Assembly: GCA_964450685.1 (NCBI GenBank)
Contig: CAYVDN010000076.1
Span: 1 to 11,939, forward strand
DNA length: 11,939 nt
Direction: 5' to 3'
Origin: JBAOHV01 sp964450685
GTDB taxonomy: Bacteria; Actinomycetota; Acidimicrobiia; Acidimicrobiales; Microtrichaceae
Below the pieces are notes generated by a model. The model saw only the letters and a list, made by a program, of their open reading frames with translations. It was not told where the DNA came from and did no database searches. The position numbers and the translations under genes were made by a program. Positions 1 through 6,313 of this stretch are shown in pieces; the first letter of the stretch is position 1, and the number at the start of each line of letters is the position of its first letter.

Positions 1-1031
1 GCGTTGTGCTTCATGCGCGCCATGTGCTCGGCGGTGATGATGTCCTTGTTGCCCGTGGTGGTGATGAAGATGTCGGCCGAGTCGACGACGTCCTCGAGAC
101 GGACGACCTGGTATCCCTCCATCGCTGCCTGGAGGGCGCAGATCGGGTCGATCTCGGTGACGACCACGCGGGCACCCTGTCCGCGCAGCGACTGAGCGCA
201 GCCCTTGCCCACGTCGCCGTAGCCGCAGACCACGGCGGTCTTGCCGCCGATCATCACGTCGGTCGCACGATTTATGCCGTCGACCAGTGAATGACGACAG
301 CCGTAGAGGTTGTCGAACTTGGACTTGGTGGTCGAGTCGTTCACGTTGATGGCGGGGAATAGCAGGTTGCCTGCTTCGAACATCTGGTAGAGCCGGTGGA
401 CGCCCGTGGTGGTCTCCTCGGTGACGCCCTTGATGCCCTGACCGATCTTCGTCCAGCGCTGCGGATCCTCCACCAGGGTCCGTCGCAACGTCGCGAGCAC
501 CACGCCCCACTCCTCGGGATCCGACTCGGCCGTGTCTGGGACGGTGCCGGCGGCCTCGTACTCGGTTCCCTTGTGGACCAGCAGCGTGGCGTCACCACCG
601 TCGTCAAGGATCATGTTCGGGCCCGTGTGACCGTCCGCGTCAGCCGGCCACTCGAGGACCTGCTCGGTGCACCACCAGTACTCCTCGAGCGTCTCCCCCT
701 TCCAGGCGTAGACAGGGACGCCACGAGGGTCGTCGATCGATCCTTCGGGTCCGACGACGACAGCCGCCGCTGCCTCGTCCTGGGTGGAGAAGATGTTGCA
801 CGAGCACCAGCGGACCTGCGCGCCGAGGGCCGTCAGGGTCTCGATCAGGACTGCCGTCTGCACAGTCATGTGGAGCGACCCGGTTATGCGGGCCCCGGCG
901 AGAGGCTGCGAGTCGGTGTACTCGGCACGGATGGCCATCAGTCCCGGCATCTCCTGCTCGGCGAGCTGGATCTGCTTGCGTCCGAGCGGAGCGAGGGAGA
1001 GGTCCGCGACCTTGAAGTCGGTGAAGCTCAT
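1..1031 (-). CDS. ahcY: S-adenosylhomocysteinase (adenosylhomocysteine hydrolase), C-terminus beyond the window
   Basis: This cytosolic NAD-dependent enzyme splits S-adenosylhomocysteine into adenosine and homocysteine, clearing the product inhibitor of methyltransferases. Seen: 343 complete codons from ATG at 1031 to the left edge. The family signature NDSTTKSKFDNLYGCRHSL spans residues 231-249; K236 and D240 correspond to the substrate-binding Lys and Asp of the human enzyme (K186/D190). The NAD-binding GYGDVGKG is at 270-277, followed by VTEIDPICALQAAMEGY, another strong family match. The stretch at about 145-190 is the roughly 40-residue insertion found in bacterial and plant forms but not in the human one. 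About 150 C-terminal residues should lie outside. The start is supported by AGGAGG seven bases upstream. The 167-nt space from the preceding copper-protein gene leaves room for its own promoter, so it may be transcribed both from the operon and alone. Identity is near certain. Confidence 0.97.
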   Translation of the reverse strand, partial: MSFTDFKVADLSLAPLGRKQIQLAEQEMPGLMAIRAEYTDSQPLAGARITGSLHMTVQTAVLIETLTALGAQVRWCSCNIFSTQDEAAAAVVVGPEGSIDDPRGVPVYAWKGETLEEYWWCTEQVLEWPADADGHTGPNMILDDGGDATLLVHKGTEYEAAGTVPDTAESDPEEWGVVLATLRRTLVEDPQRWTKIGQGIKGVTEETTTGVHRLYQMFEAGNLLFPAINVNDSTTKSKFDNLYGCRHSLVDGINRATDVMIGGKTAVVCGYGDVGKGCAQSLRGQGARVVVTEIDPICALQAAMEGYQVVRLEDVVDSADIFITTTGNKDIITAEHMARMKHN

Positions 1032-1036
1032 GGGTG

Positions 1037-1074
1037 TTCCTCCTGCGCGCTCGACTCCTGTCGTCGGGGCGCGC
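1037..1074 (-). promoter_or_regulatory. Possible leader hairpin next to the ahcY Shine-Dalgarno
   Basis: Immediately upstream of the ahcY ribosome binding site (AGGAGG, within 1037-1043) a GCGCGC pair (1045-1050 and 1069-1074) encloses a second small inverted repeat, CGAC/GTCG (1052-1055 and 1060-1063), whose loop reads AGGA on the transcript. The two pairs could form a nested stem abutting the ribosome site. GCGCGC is self-complementary and common in GC-rich DNA, so chance is a serious alternative. The remaining leader up to 1198 shows no clear promoter: a TTGGCA (1165-1170 complement) and a TACCCT (1147-1152 complement) are only 12 nt apart, too close for a normal -35/-10 pair. Confidence 0.2.
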
Positions 1075-1198
1075 TAGTGCGTCAGTGGATCGTGGTCGGG
1101 CTGGGGTCGTCTGACGCCGGGTTCACTGCAGCCCTCGCAGACCGAGAGGGTAACGCGGACGCCGTGCCAACGACCTCATCCGGTGAGCCGATCGACGC

Positions 1199-3367
1199 TC
1201 AGTCGATGACGACCCCGGATATCGACGTGTCGTCGGGGTCCGGACGGACGGTCAGCGATGTGTAGCACATCTCGTCACGCGTGCCCTCGGCGAAGACGAT
1301 CCAGGCGGGCTCGTCCTCGTGGCGCAGACCCCGATCGAACTTGCACGTGACCCGCAATACATCACCCAGCCCCAGACGCACGGGCTCGACCGGTGAGTAG
1401 CCGAGCTGCCAGCCGAAGTTCCACACGGGTATGTCCAACAGCACCTGCTCGCTGTCGCTGCCGGGGTTGAGCGTCAAGCGGTACGCAGCACCGATCTCGT
1501 GCATGTGGCCGAGCATGCCTATCAGGTCACCGGATTCGTACACGTAGAAGTCGCAGGTCGTCGCGCCCGATCGGCCATCGAACGTCGAGGCGATCGACTC
1601 CGGGGTGCTGGCGCACCTGTAGTGCAGCCCGTCGGCGATCGCCGGGGCGAACGGGCCGAACCGCCGGGCGACGTCTGCCAGGGCTGCGCCGCGGTCGCAA
1701 AGCGGACCTGTCGTCCCGGTGGGACAGGGCAGCTCGACCGGGGCGATCAGGGTCCGGGTTCGCAGGAGCCTCGAATCGAGTTCCAGCGCGTCGAGCTCGA
1801 GCTTCATCGCCGACCTGTCGGGCCCGACGTCGTCGGCGTAGTGGTAGTGGATCTGGGCGACGAGCACGTCACCGGGGTACATGTCGAAGCCCTCGCCCTC
1901 CCCGAAGCGCACCGGCCGCTGCCCCGGCACCCAGCCGGCGACGTTGTCCCCCGTGCCGACACCCATGCCCGCCAGGCAGGACCAGCCCGGTCCCTCATCC
2001 GCGGCGTCCTTGTCGCGCAGGCCCTGGACCTCAGCCTGACGGGCCCGCGTGACGATCGAGTGGTGAACGACCTGAAGCTGATCGGGCACGAACTCGTACC
2101 CCCGCAGGACCTTCGGCTCGGTCAACTCCGGATCCAGGACGAAGCATCGGTAGTCGTCGACGTTGGCCGGAGTCACCTGGTACCCGTCGCCAATCGTCAG
2201 CTCCCGGTCCACCCTCACCGACTGCACATTGCCCACAGGGTCGACACGGACCGGCGAGTCGGTTTCGACGTCGAGCGGCGCACCCGCTTCGGACCAGCGG
2301 GCGATCGTCGAGATGTCCTCGTCACTGAGCCGGCGGACGTGTCGCAGCTCCACACCGACGTCCGAGGCCGGCCATGGCGGCATGTAACGAGCAGCGGTGA
2401 CCACTGCCAGCCCGTCCGCCACCTCCGCTGCGTCGCCCGCATCCGCGAGCTCCCACATCGGCGAACCCACCTCGCCCGGGGCGTGACAGCTCGCACAGTT
2501 CGACTCGAGGATCGGTTGGACATCGGCCGAGAACACCGGTGCACCCGATGCGGGATCGCCGCCGGAGCGTACGTCGCTTTCGCCGGCCAGTCCGTCGGGC
2601 ACCTCGAACGACGACGCGTCACGCGCGACGAAAGCAAACTCGATCCGCGCCTCGTTCGACGTGCGCACGAGGCCCGCCTTGACGATCGGCCCCACCCCCA
2701 GCTCGGCCAGCGAGACCGTCGCCGTGGCAACCCCTCGCAACACGTCGCCGTCCAGAGTCGCATCGATGTCGAACGCGACCGGATGGCCGACGCCCTTCAC
2801 GTCGAGCGTGGCGCTGAGCTCGGCATCCCTCACCTCGAGCTCGTCCTCAGCGCCTGCAACCACCTCACCGAGTTCCACGGTGCTCCGGCTCAGGCGGACC
2901 TGTGGGTGACGATGCGATTCCAGGTACTCGTGGCGCAGGACCTTGTCGCGCAGCGAGTTGTCGCTCCTGAGCTGGGCGACGTCGACGACCACCTCCCCCA
3001 CTTCGACCGTCGGCGCACGGTCAGCCGTGGCCACGTCGTCCGCCACCGCTCCGACAGCGACCTCACCGGCGATTGCTGATGTCGTGAGGTCGACCTCCTG
3101 GGTCACTCCTGCGAGCTCCTCCTCGACCGTGACGGTGACGAGCGACTCGGCGGCGTCGATCCTGTAGACAACCTGTCCATCTCCTGCTTCGACCGGCCGG
3201 GCGACAGGGAGCGCGCTGTCGATCGCCTCAGCAGGCGCGACGGCCAGGCCGATCAGCTCCCGGTTGGCGACGCCGACTCCCACAACGACGCCCGCTACCA
3301 GCACCACGACGGCAATGGCAGCGAAGCGACCGGGTCGCCGGCGAACGGTTCTCAACAGCTGTGACAT
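1199..3367 (-). CDS. Membrane-anchored YceI / cytochrome c / copper type II monooxygenase-like fusion protein
   Basis: Probable extracytoplasmic haem- and copper-containing oxidoreductase; substrate unknown. Numbering is from ATG at 3367 (722 aa). Seen: a basic N-terminus then one hydrophobic segment (about 15-34) as anchor; a YceI-like lipocalin domain (about 66-250, with SLRDKVLRHEYLES and a conserved VKGVGHPV strand); a class I cytochrome c domain with CASCH (C291, C294, H295) and MPPW (M329, likely axial Met), ending in RRLSDEDISTIARWSEAGAP; then a PHM/DBM-like two-domain fold to the C-terminus. Copper ligands match the peptidylglycine hydroxylating monooxygenase pattern: CuH H435, H436 and H507 (HHS, QIHYHY); CuM H621, H623 (HMHEIG) and M700 (DEMCYTSL). 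Known: cytochrome-plus-monooxygenase proteins occur in other bacteria; YceI proteins bind polyisoprenoids. Inferred: the haem domain feeds electrons to copper. An upstream in-frame TTG (3403) would add 12 residues, but the ATG has a GTGAGG site nine bases upstream and places the basic stretch directly before the membrane segment. It lies 70 nt after the isomerase gene. Confidence 0.88.
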   Translation of the reverse strand: MSQLLRTVRRRPGRFAAIAVVVLVAGVVVGVGVANRELIGLAVAPAEAIDSALPVARPVEAGDGQVVYRIDAAESLVTVTVEEELAGVTQEVDLTTSAIAGEVAVGAVADDVATADRAPTVEVGEVVVDVAQLRSDNSLRDKVLRHEYLESHRHPQVRLSRSTVELGEVVAGAEDELEVRDAELSATLDVKGVGHPVAFDIDATLDGDVLRGVATATVSLAELGVGPIVKAGLVRTSNEARIEFAFVARDASSFEVPDGLAGESDVRSGGDPASGAPVFSADVQPILESNCASCHAPGEVGSPMWELADAGDAAEVADGLAVVTAARYMPPWPASDVGVELRHVRRLSDEDISTIARWSEAGAPLDVETDSPVRVDPVGNVQSVRVDRELTIGDGYQVTPANVDDYRCFVLDPELTEPKVLRGYEFVPDQLQVVHHSIVTRARQAEVQGLRDKDAADEGPGWSCLAGMGVGTGDNVAGWVPGQRPVRFGEGEGFDMYPGDVLVAQIHYHYADDVGPDRSAMKLELDALELDSRLLRTRTLIAPVELPCPTGTTGPLCDRGAALADVARRFGPFAPAIADGLHYRCASTPESIASTFDGRSGATTCDFYVYESGDLIGMLGHMHEIGAAYRLTLNPGSDSEQVLLDIPVWNFGWQLGYSPVEPVRLGLGDVLRVTCKFDRGLRHEDEPAWIVFAEGTRDEMCYTSLTVRPDPDDTSISGVVID

Positions 3368-3437
3368 TCCGCACAGCCTCACCCGGCCCCGCCGCTCAGT
3401 CAATCACCAGCGCGTGTAGCAGCAGGCGAATCAGGTG

Positions 3438-4466
3438 TCAGCCCTGTGCAGATGCCAGCCGCAGCTTGATCTCGTCCAAGACGGGGACCGGACCCGGATC
3501 GATCGACTCGTTGGAGGCCATCTGGAGCGTGACCAGGTCGCCCAAGTGGATCAGATCGAAGATCTGCGCGAGCGGACCGTCGCCCTTCGCTCTTACCTCG
3601 ACGATGTCGGCGACGACCTCGTCGCACAGCTCGGCGACGAGGTCGAACCGGCGTGCAACCTGGGGGTGCTCGTGGTCGTGGCGCAGCGTCACGAGTGTGA
3701 ACACCTGGCGTGTCACGTCACCGTGCTGGGCCCAACCACAGACCTCGTTGTGGGTCAGCTCGGGAATCCGGTTGGCGAACGATGCCACCTTGGGGTTTTC
3801 GTTGAACTGGCTTTTCCATCGCCATGCTGCGGCTTCGCCCAGCGCTCCGCCGCCGTACACGATCGGAAGGGTGCGGCCGATGCGCCTGGCGATCGAGGTG
3901 ACCGGAGTCAGGTCGGAATCGAGCTCCGTCCGGCGGCTCCTGAGCTGGGTCACCGCGGCTTCGATCTGGCCGCTGGCACCGTCGAGCAGACCCATCTGCT
4001 CGAGCACCACCAGTGGTGTGGCGGTCACGGCGCCGATCCCGGCACGTGGCATGGGGATCGAGGCGTCGAGTCGCACGGACGTGGCACCCCATTCGTGAGC
4101 CAGTCGTTCCAGGTGGCCGCCGGCGCTGATCGTCACAAGGCGAGCACCCGAACCGACCGCCTGGTGCGTCGCTGCCAGGGTCTCTTCGGTGTTGCCCGAG
4201 AACGAGATCGCGATGACGAGCGTTCCGGGGCCCACGAACGCCGGGCACTCGTAGTGCTTGTTGACGATGATCGGCACCCGACAGGTCGGCGCAGCGACCG
4301 CTGCGACCACATCGCCGGCGATGCCGCTGCCGCCCATCCCTAGCACCACGACCGAATCGATCCCCTCCCCCGAGGGAAGGGACGTCCGCGTCGCCTCCTC
4401 GGCGGCAGCTTCGAGTTGCTCGGGCAGCGAGCGCGCGGCTGCCACCATCCCCAACGTGTCAATCAT
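3438..4466 (-). CDS. SIS-domain bifunctional phosphoglucose/phosphomannose isomerase
   Basis: Predicted cytosolic isomerase interconverting fructose-6-P with glucose-6-P and mannose-6-P, thereby feeding mannose activation. Seen in its 342 residues: two SIS (sugar isomerase) halves, the first with GMGGSG (43-48) and SFSGNTEE (88-95), phosphate-binding motifs, then PMPRAGIG (138-145), FNENPK (221-226), ELTHNEVCGW (236-245) and a C-terminal DEIKLRL (331-337). Known: the crenarchaeal PGI/PMI enzyme (302 aa) uses Arg135, Glu203, His219 and Lys298; here R141, E223, H239 and K334 fit that order, and the Glu-His spacing of 16 is identical. The start ATG has a GAGG eight bases upstream. It is 13 nt downstream of the Trm112-like gene, certainly one transcript. 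Actinobacterial homologues are often annotated only as SIS domain protein beside manB, and some sit next to a separate manA; none is visible here. Which isomerase activity dominates cannot be told from sequence. Confidence 0.88.
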   Translation of the reverse strand: MIDTLGMVAAARSLPEQLEAAAEEATRTSLPSGEGIDSVVVLGMGGSGIAGDVVAAVAAPTCRVPIIVNKHYECPAFVGPGTLVIAISFSGNTEETLAATHQAVGSGARLVTISAGGHLERLAHEWGATSVRLDASIPMPRAGIGAVTATPLVVLEQMGLLDGASGQIEAAVTQLRSRRTELDSDLTPVTSIARRIGRTLPIVYGGGALGEAAAWRWKSQFNENPKVASFANRIPELTHNEVCGWAQHGDVTRQVFTLVTLRHDHEHPQVARRFDLVAELCDEVVADIVEVRAKGDGPLAQIFDLIHLGDLVTLQMASNESIDPGPVPVLDEIKLRLASAQG

Positions 4467-4479
4467 CGACAGGCCTCGA

Positions 4480-4731
4480 TCAGGACGCGAAGTTCGGCTC
4501 GACGCCGTCGGCCTCGGCCTTGGCGAGCAGGCGCTCGTGCTCGGAGTCGTCGACAGCGGTCGCCTCGTCGAGCAGCATCACGGGAATTCCGTCGCGGATC
4601 TCGTAGGTGCGGTGCAGCCTGGGGTTGTAGAGGATCGCCTCGTCGGCGAAGTAGAGCAGCGGGCCCTTGTCCTCGGGGCACGCCAGGATCTCCACCAGGC
4701 GTGGATCCAGGTGATCAGCTGCGGTCGTCAT
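4480..4731 (-). CDS. Trm112/YcaR-like (UPF0434) small protein
   Basis: Small 83-residue cytosolic protein. Seen: LVEILACPEDKGPL (12-25) and YEIRDGIPVMLLDEA (43-57), the two hallmarks of the bacterial YcaR/Trm112 fold, joined by a short strand. Known: eukaryotic and archaeal Trm112 is a zinc protein that stabilises several SAM-dependent methyltransferases; the bacterial homologue is poorly understood. Only one cysteine (C18) remains, so zinc binding is probably lost; in many actinobacterial members the other cysteines are also missing. The start is fixed by GGAGG five bases before the ATG at 4731; an in-frame ATG at 4743 overlaps that ribosome site and is less likely, and any longer reading would run into the assembly gap. 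It lies between phosphomannomutase and the isomerase, an order I recall from Streptomyces and Mycobacterium as well. Confidence 0.88.
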   Translation of the reverse strand: MTTAADHLDPRLVEILACPEDKGPLLYFADEAILYNPRLHRTYEIRDGIPVMLLDEATAVDDSEHERLLAKAEADGVEPNFAS

Positions 4732-4744
4732 TGAGTCCTCCATC

Positions 4745-4900
4745 TCGATCTCGTTCCAAGTCGATCTCGTTCNNNNNNNNNNNNNNNNNNNNNNNNNNNN
4801 NNNNNNNNNNNNNNNNNNNNNNNNNNNNNNNNNNNNNNNNNNNNNNNNNNNNNNNNNNNNNNNNNNNNNNNNTCGATCTCGTTCCAAGTCGATCTCGTTC
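4745..4900. repeat. 16-bp intergenic tandem repeat split by a scaffold gap
   Basis: The unit TCGATCTCGTTCCAAG occurs as 1.75 copies on each side of the N run: 4745-4772 and 4873-4900 are the same 28 bases. It lies between the phosphomannomutase stop and the Trm112-like ribosome site. The period is not a multiple of three and neither flank continues a gene frame, so it is not coding. The copy number cannot be read: the array may be long, or the two contig ends may be one overlapping 28-nt sequence, leaving only about 52 nt between the genes. Confidence 0.85.
4773..4872. other. Assembly gap of 100 N
   Basis: There are exactly 100 undetermined bases, the conventional filler for a gap of unknown size. 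A pure 16-bp array continuing in phase would need 16n+4 bases; 100 satisfies this, but that is likely coincidence. Confidence 0.98.
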
Positions 4901-4911
4901 GTCCATCTCGC

Positions 4912-6273
4912 TCAGCCGGCCATCACGGCCTGCACCTCTTCGACTCGAGCGGCACACGCGGCCTCGTCTGCCGCCTCCAGGTTCAGCCGCAGAAGCGGCT
5001 CTGTGTTGGAGGGACGGAGGTTGAACCACCAGTCTCCTGCGTCGACCGTCAGGCCATCCATCCGGTCCTGGTCGAACGAGGAGTAGTGACCTGCAACCCT
5101 GTCGATGACCGCGGCGGTGTCGTCGACCCGCGTGTTGATCTCACCGGACGCCGCATAGCGCTCGAACGGGGCCCGCAGCTGCGACAGGGTCGATCCCGAG
5201 ACCGAGAGCTGCTCGAGCACCACCAGAGCTGCGATCAGACCCGAATCAGCCCTGTAGTTGTCACGGAAGTAGTAGTGGGCCGAATGCTCTCCGCCGAAGA
5301 TGGCACCGGTCTCGGCCATCACCTGCTTGATGAACGAGTGCCCGACGCGTGTGCGCACCGGGGTTCCTCCGTGCTCGCGCACGACCTCGGCGACCGTCTT
5401 GGAGCAGATCAGGTTGTGGATGATGGTCTCGCCCGGGTGCCGGTCCAGGATCCCAGCCGCGATGATCGCAGTCGTGGTCGAGCCGGACAGCCCCACGCCC
5501 AGCTCGTCCACCAGGAAGACACGGTCTGCATCGCCGTCGAAGGCGAGTCCCACATCTGCTCCGGACGCGACAACCCGAGCCCGGAGGTCGGCGGTGTTCT
5601 CGGGCTGGATCGGGTCGGCCGGATGGTTGGGGAAGGTGCCGTCGAGCTCGCCGTACATGATCTCGAGGTCGAACGGGAGTGACTCGAAGACCGCGGGCAC
5701 GACCAGTCCGCCCATGCCGTTGGCCGTGTCTGCCACGACCTTGAGCGGAGCCAGCGAACTGACGTCGACGAAGCTGCGCACGTGTGCTGCGAAATCCTCG
5801 AGTAGGTCTCGTTGGCTGCGCTCGCCCCGGACCGCAGCGTCTGCGATCCCTCCGGCCAGCGACGCCTCTGCCCCTGATCGGATGTCTCCCAGGCCGCTGT
5901 CCTCCCCGATCGGGCGGGCGCCTGCCGAGCAGAACTTGATGCCGTTGTACTGAGCAGGGTTGTGCGAGGCGGTGAACATGGCCCCCGGTGCGTCGAGCGA
6001 ACCCGACGCGAAGTACAGCAGGTCGGTGGAGCCGAGACCCAGGTCGACGACGTCGAGACCCTGGCTGAGCACACCGTCGCTGAACGACTCCACCAGATCT
6101 ACCCCGGAGGGCCGCATGTCGCGAGCAACGAGAACGGCACTGACCGCCGGATCGGCGGACTTCACGAAACGCGCGAACGCGACCCCGACGGCACGGGCGA
6201 TACGGTCGTCGAACTGCTCGGGCACCAGGCCACGCACGTCGTAGGCCTTGAAGATGGGATCCAGCTCCGTCAC
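4912..6273 (-). CDS. manB: Phosphomannomutase/phosphoglucomutase
   Basis: Cytosolic alpha-D-phosphohexomutase moving phosphate between C6 and C1 of mannose (or glucose) through a phosphoserine; it makes Man-1-P for GDP-mannose. Seen in 453 residues, typical family length: FKAYDVRGLVP near the N-terminus (8-18), the active-serine loop TASHNP (101-106, S103), the magnesium loop DGDADR (246-251), the sugar-specificity loop GGEHSAHYYF (327-336; GEHS favours dual mannose/glucose use) and the phosphate-binding RPSNTEPLLR (420-429). All four functional loops are intact. The start codon is GTG at 6273, preceded by AGGGTG with seven bases between. It lies 40 nt after the GtrA-GT2 gene and about 50-180 nt (gap included) before the Trm112-like gene, so it is part of the same run. 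Identity is very secure; mannose over glucose preference is inferred from the SIS isomerase and glycosyltransferase neighbours. Confidence 0.96.
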   Translation of the reverse strand: MTELDPIFKAYDVRGLVPEQFDDRIARAVGVAFARFVKSADPAVSAVLVARDMRPSGVDLVESFSDGVLSQGLDVVDLGLGSTDLLYFASGSLDAPGAMFTASHNPAQYNGIKFCSAGARPIGEDSGLGDIRSGAEASLAGGIADAAVRGERSQRDLLEDFAAHVRSFVDVSSLAPLKVVADTANGMGGLVVPAVFESLPFDLEIMYGELDGTFPNHPADPIQPENTADLRARVVASGADVGLAFDGDADRVFLVDELGVGLSGSTTTAIIAAGILDRHPGETIIHNLICSKTVAEVVREHGGTPVRTRVGHSFIKQVMAETGAIFGGEHSAHYYFRDNYRADSGLIAALVVLEQLSVSGSTLSQLRAPFERYAASGEINTRVDDTAAVIDRVAGHYSSFDQDRMDGLTVDAGDWWFNLRPSNTEPLLRLNLEAADEAACAARVEEVQAVMAG

Positions 6274-6313
6274 GGGCGTTCACCCTAGCGGCGTGAACTC
6301 CGAACCCCGACGA

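Noticed and set aside
1147..1170. TTGGCA/TACCCT promoter for ahcY
   Set aside because: The two boxes are 12 nt apart, too short for a sigma-70-type promoter.
1032..1198. SAH riboswitch upstream of ahcY
   Set aside because: The leader contains GAGGGCTGCA, loosely like the start of the SAH riboswitch core, but the partner segments of the consensus (the conserved GCTCGG strand and the downstream pseudoknot part) are absent.
3368..3403. TTG start for the copper fusion protein
   Set aside because: It would add 12 residues ahead of the membrane segment; the ATG at 3367 has its own ribosome site and gives a typical short basic N-terminus.
4732..4887. Longer Trm112-like protein extending into the repeat and gap
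   Set aside because: The extension consists of repeat-derived and unknown residues; the family begins near the ATG at 4731, which has a strong ribosome site.
4745..4900. CRISPR array
   Set aside because: The 16-bp unit repeats directly without spacers and no cas genes are visible. The 15-bp array at 10451-10687 is likewise spacerless and coding.
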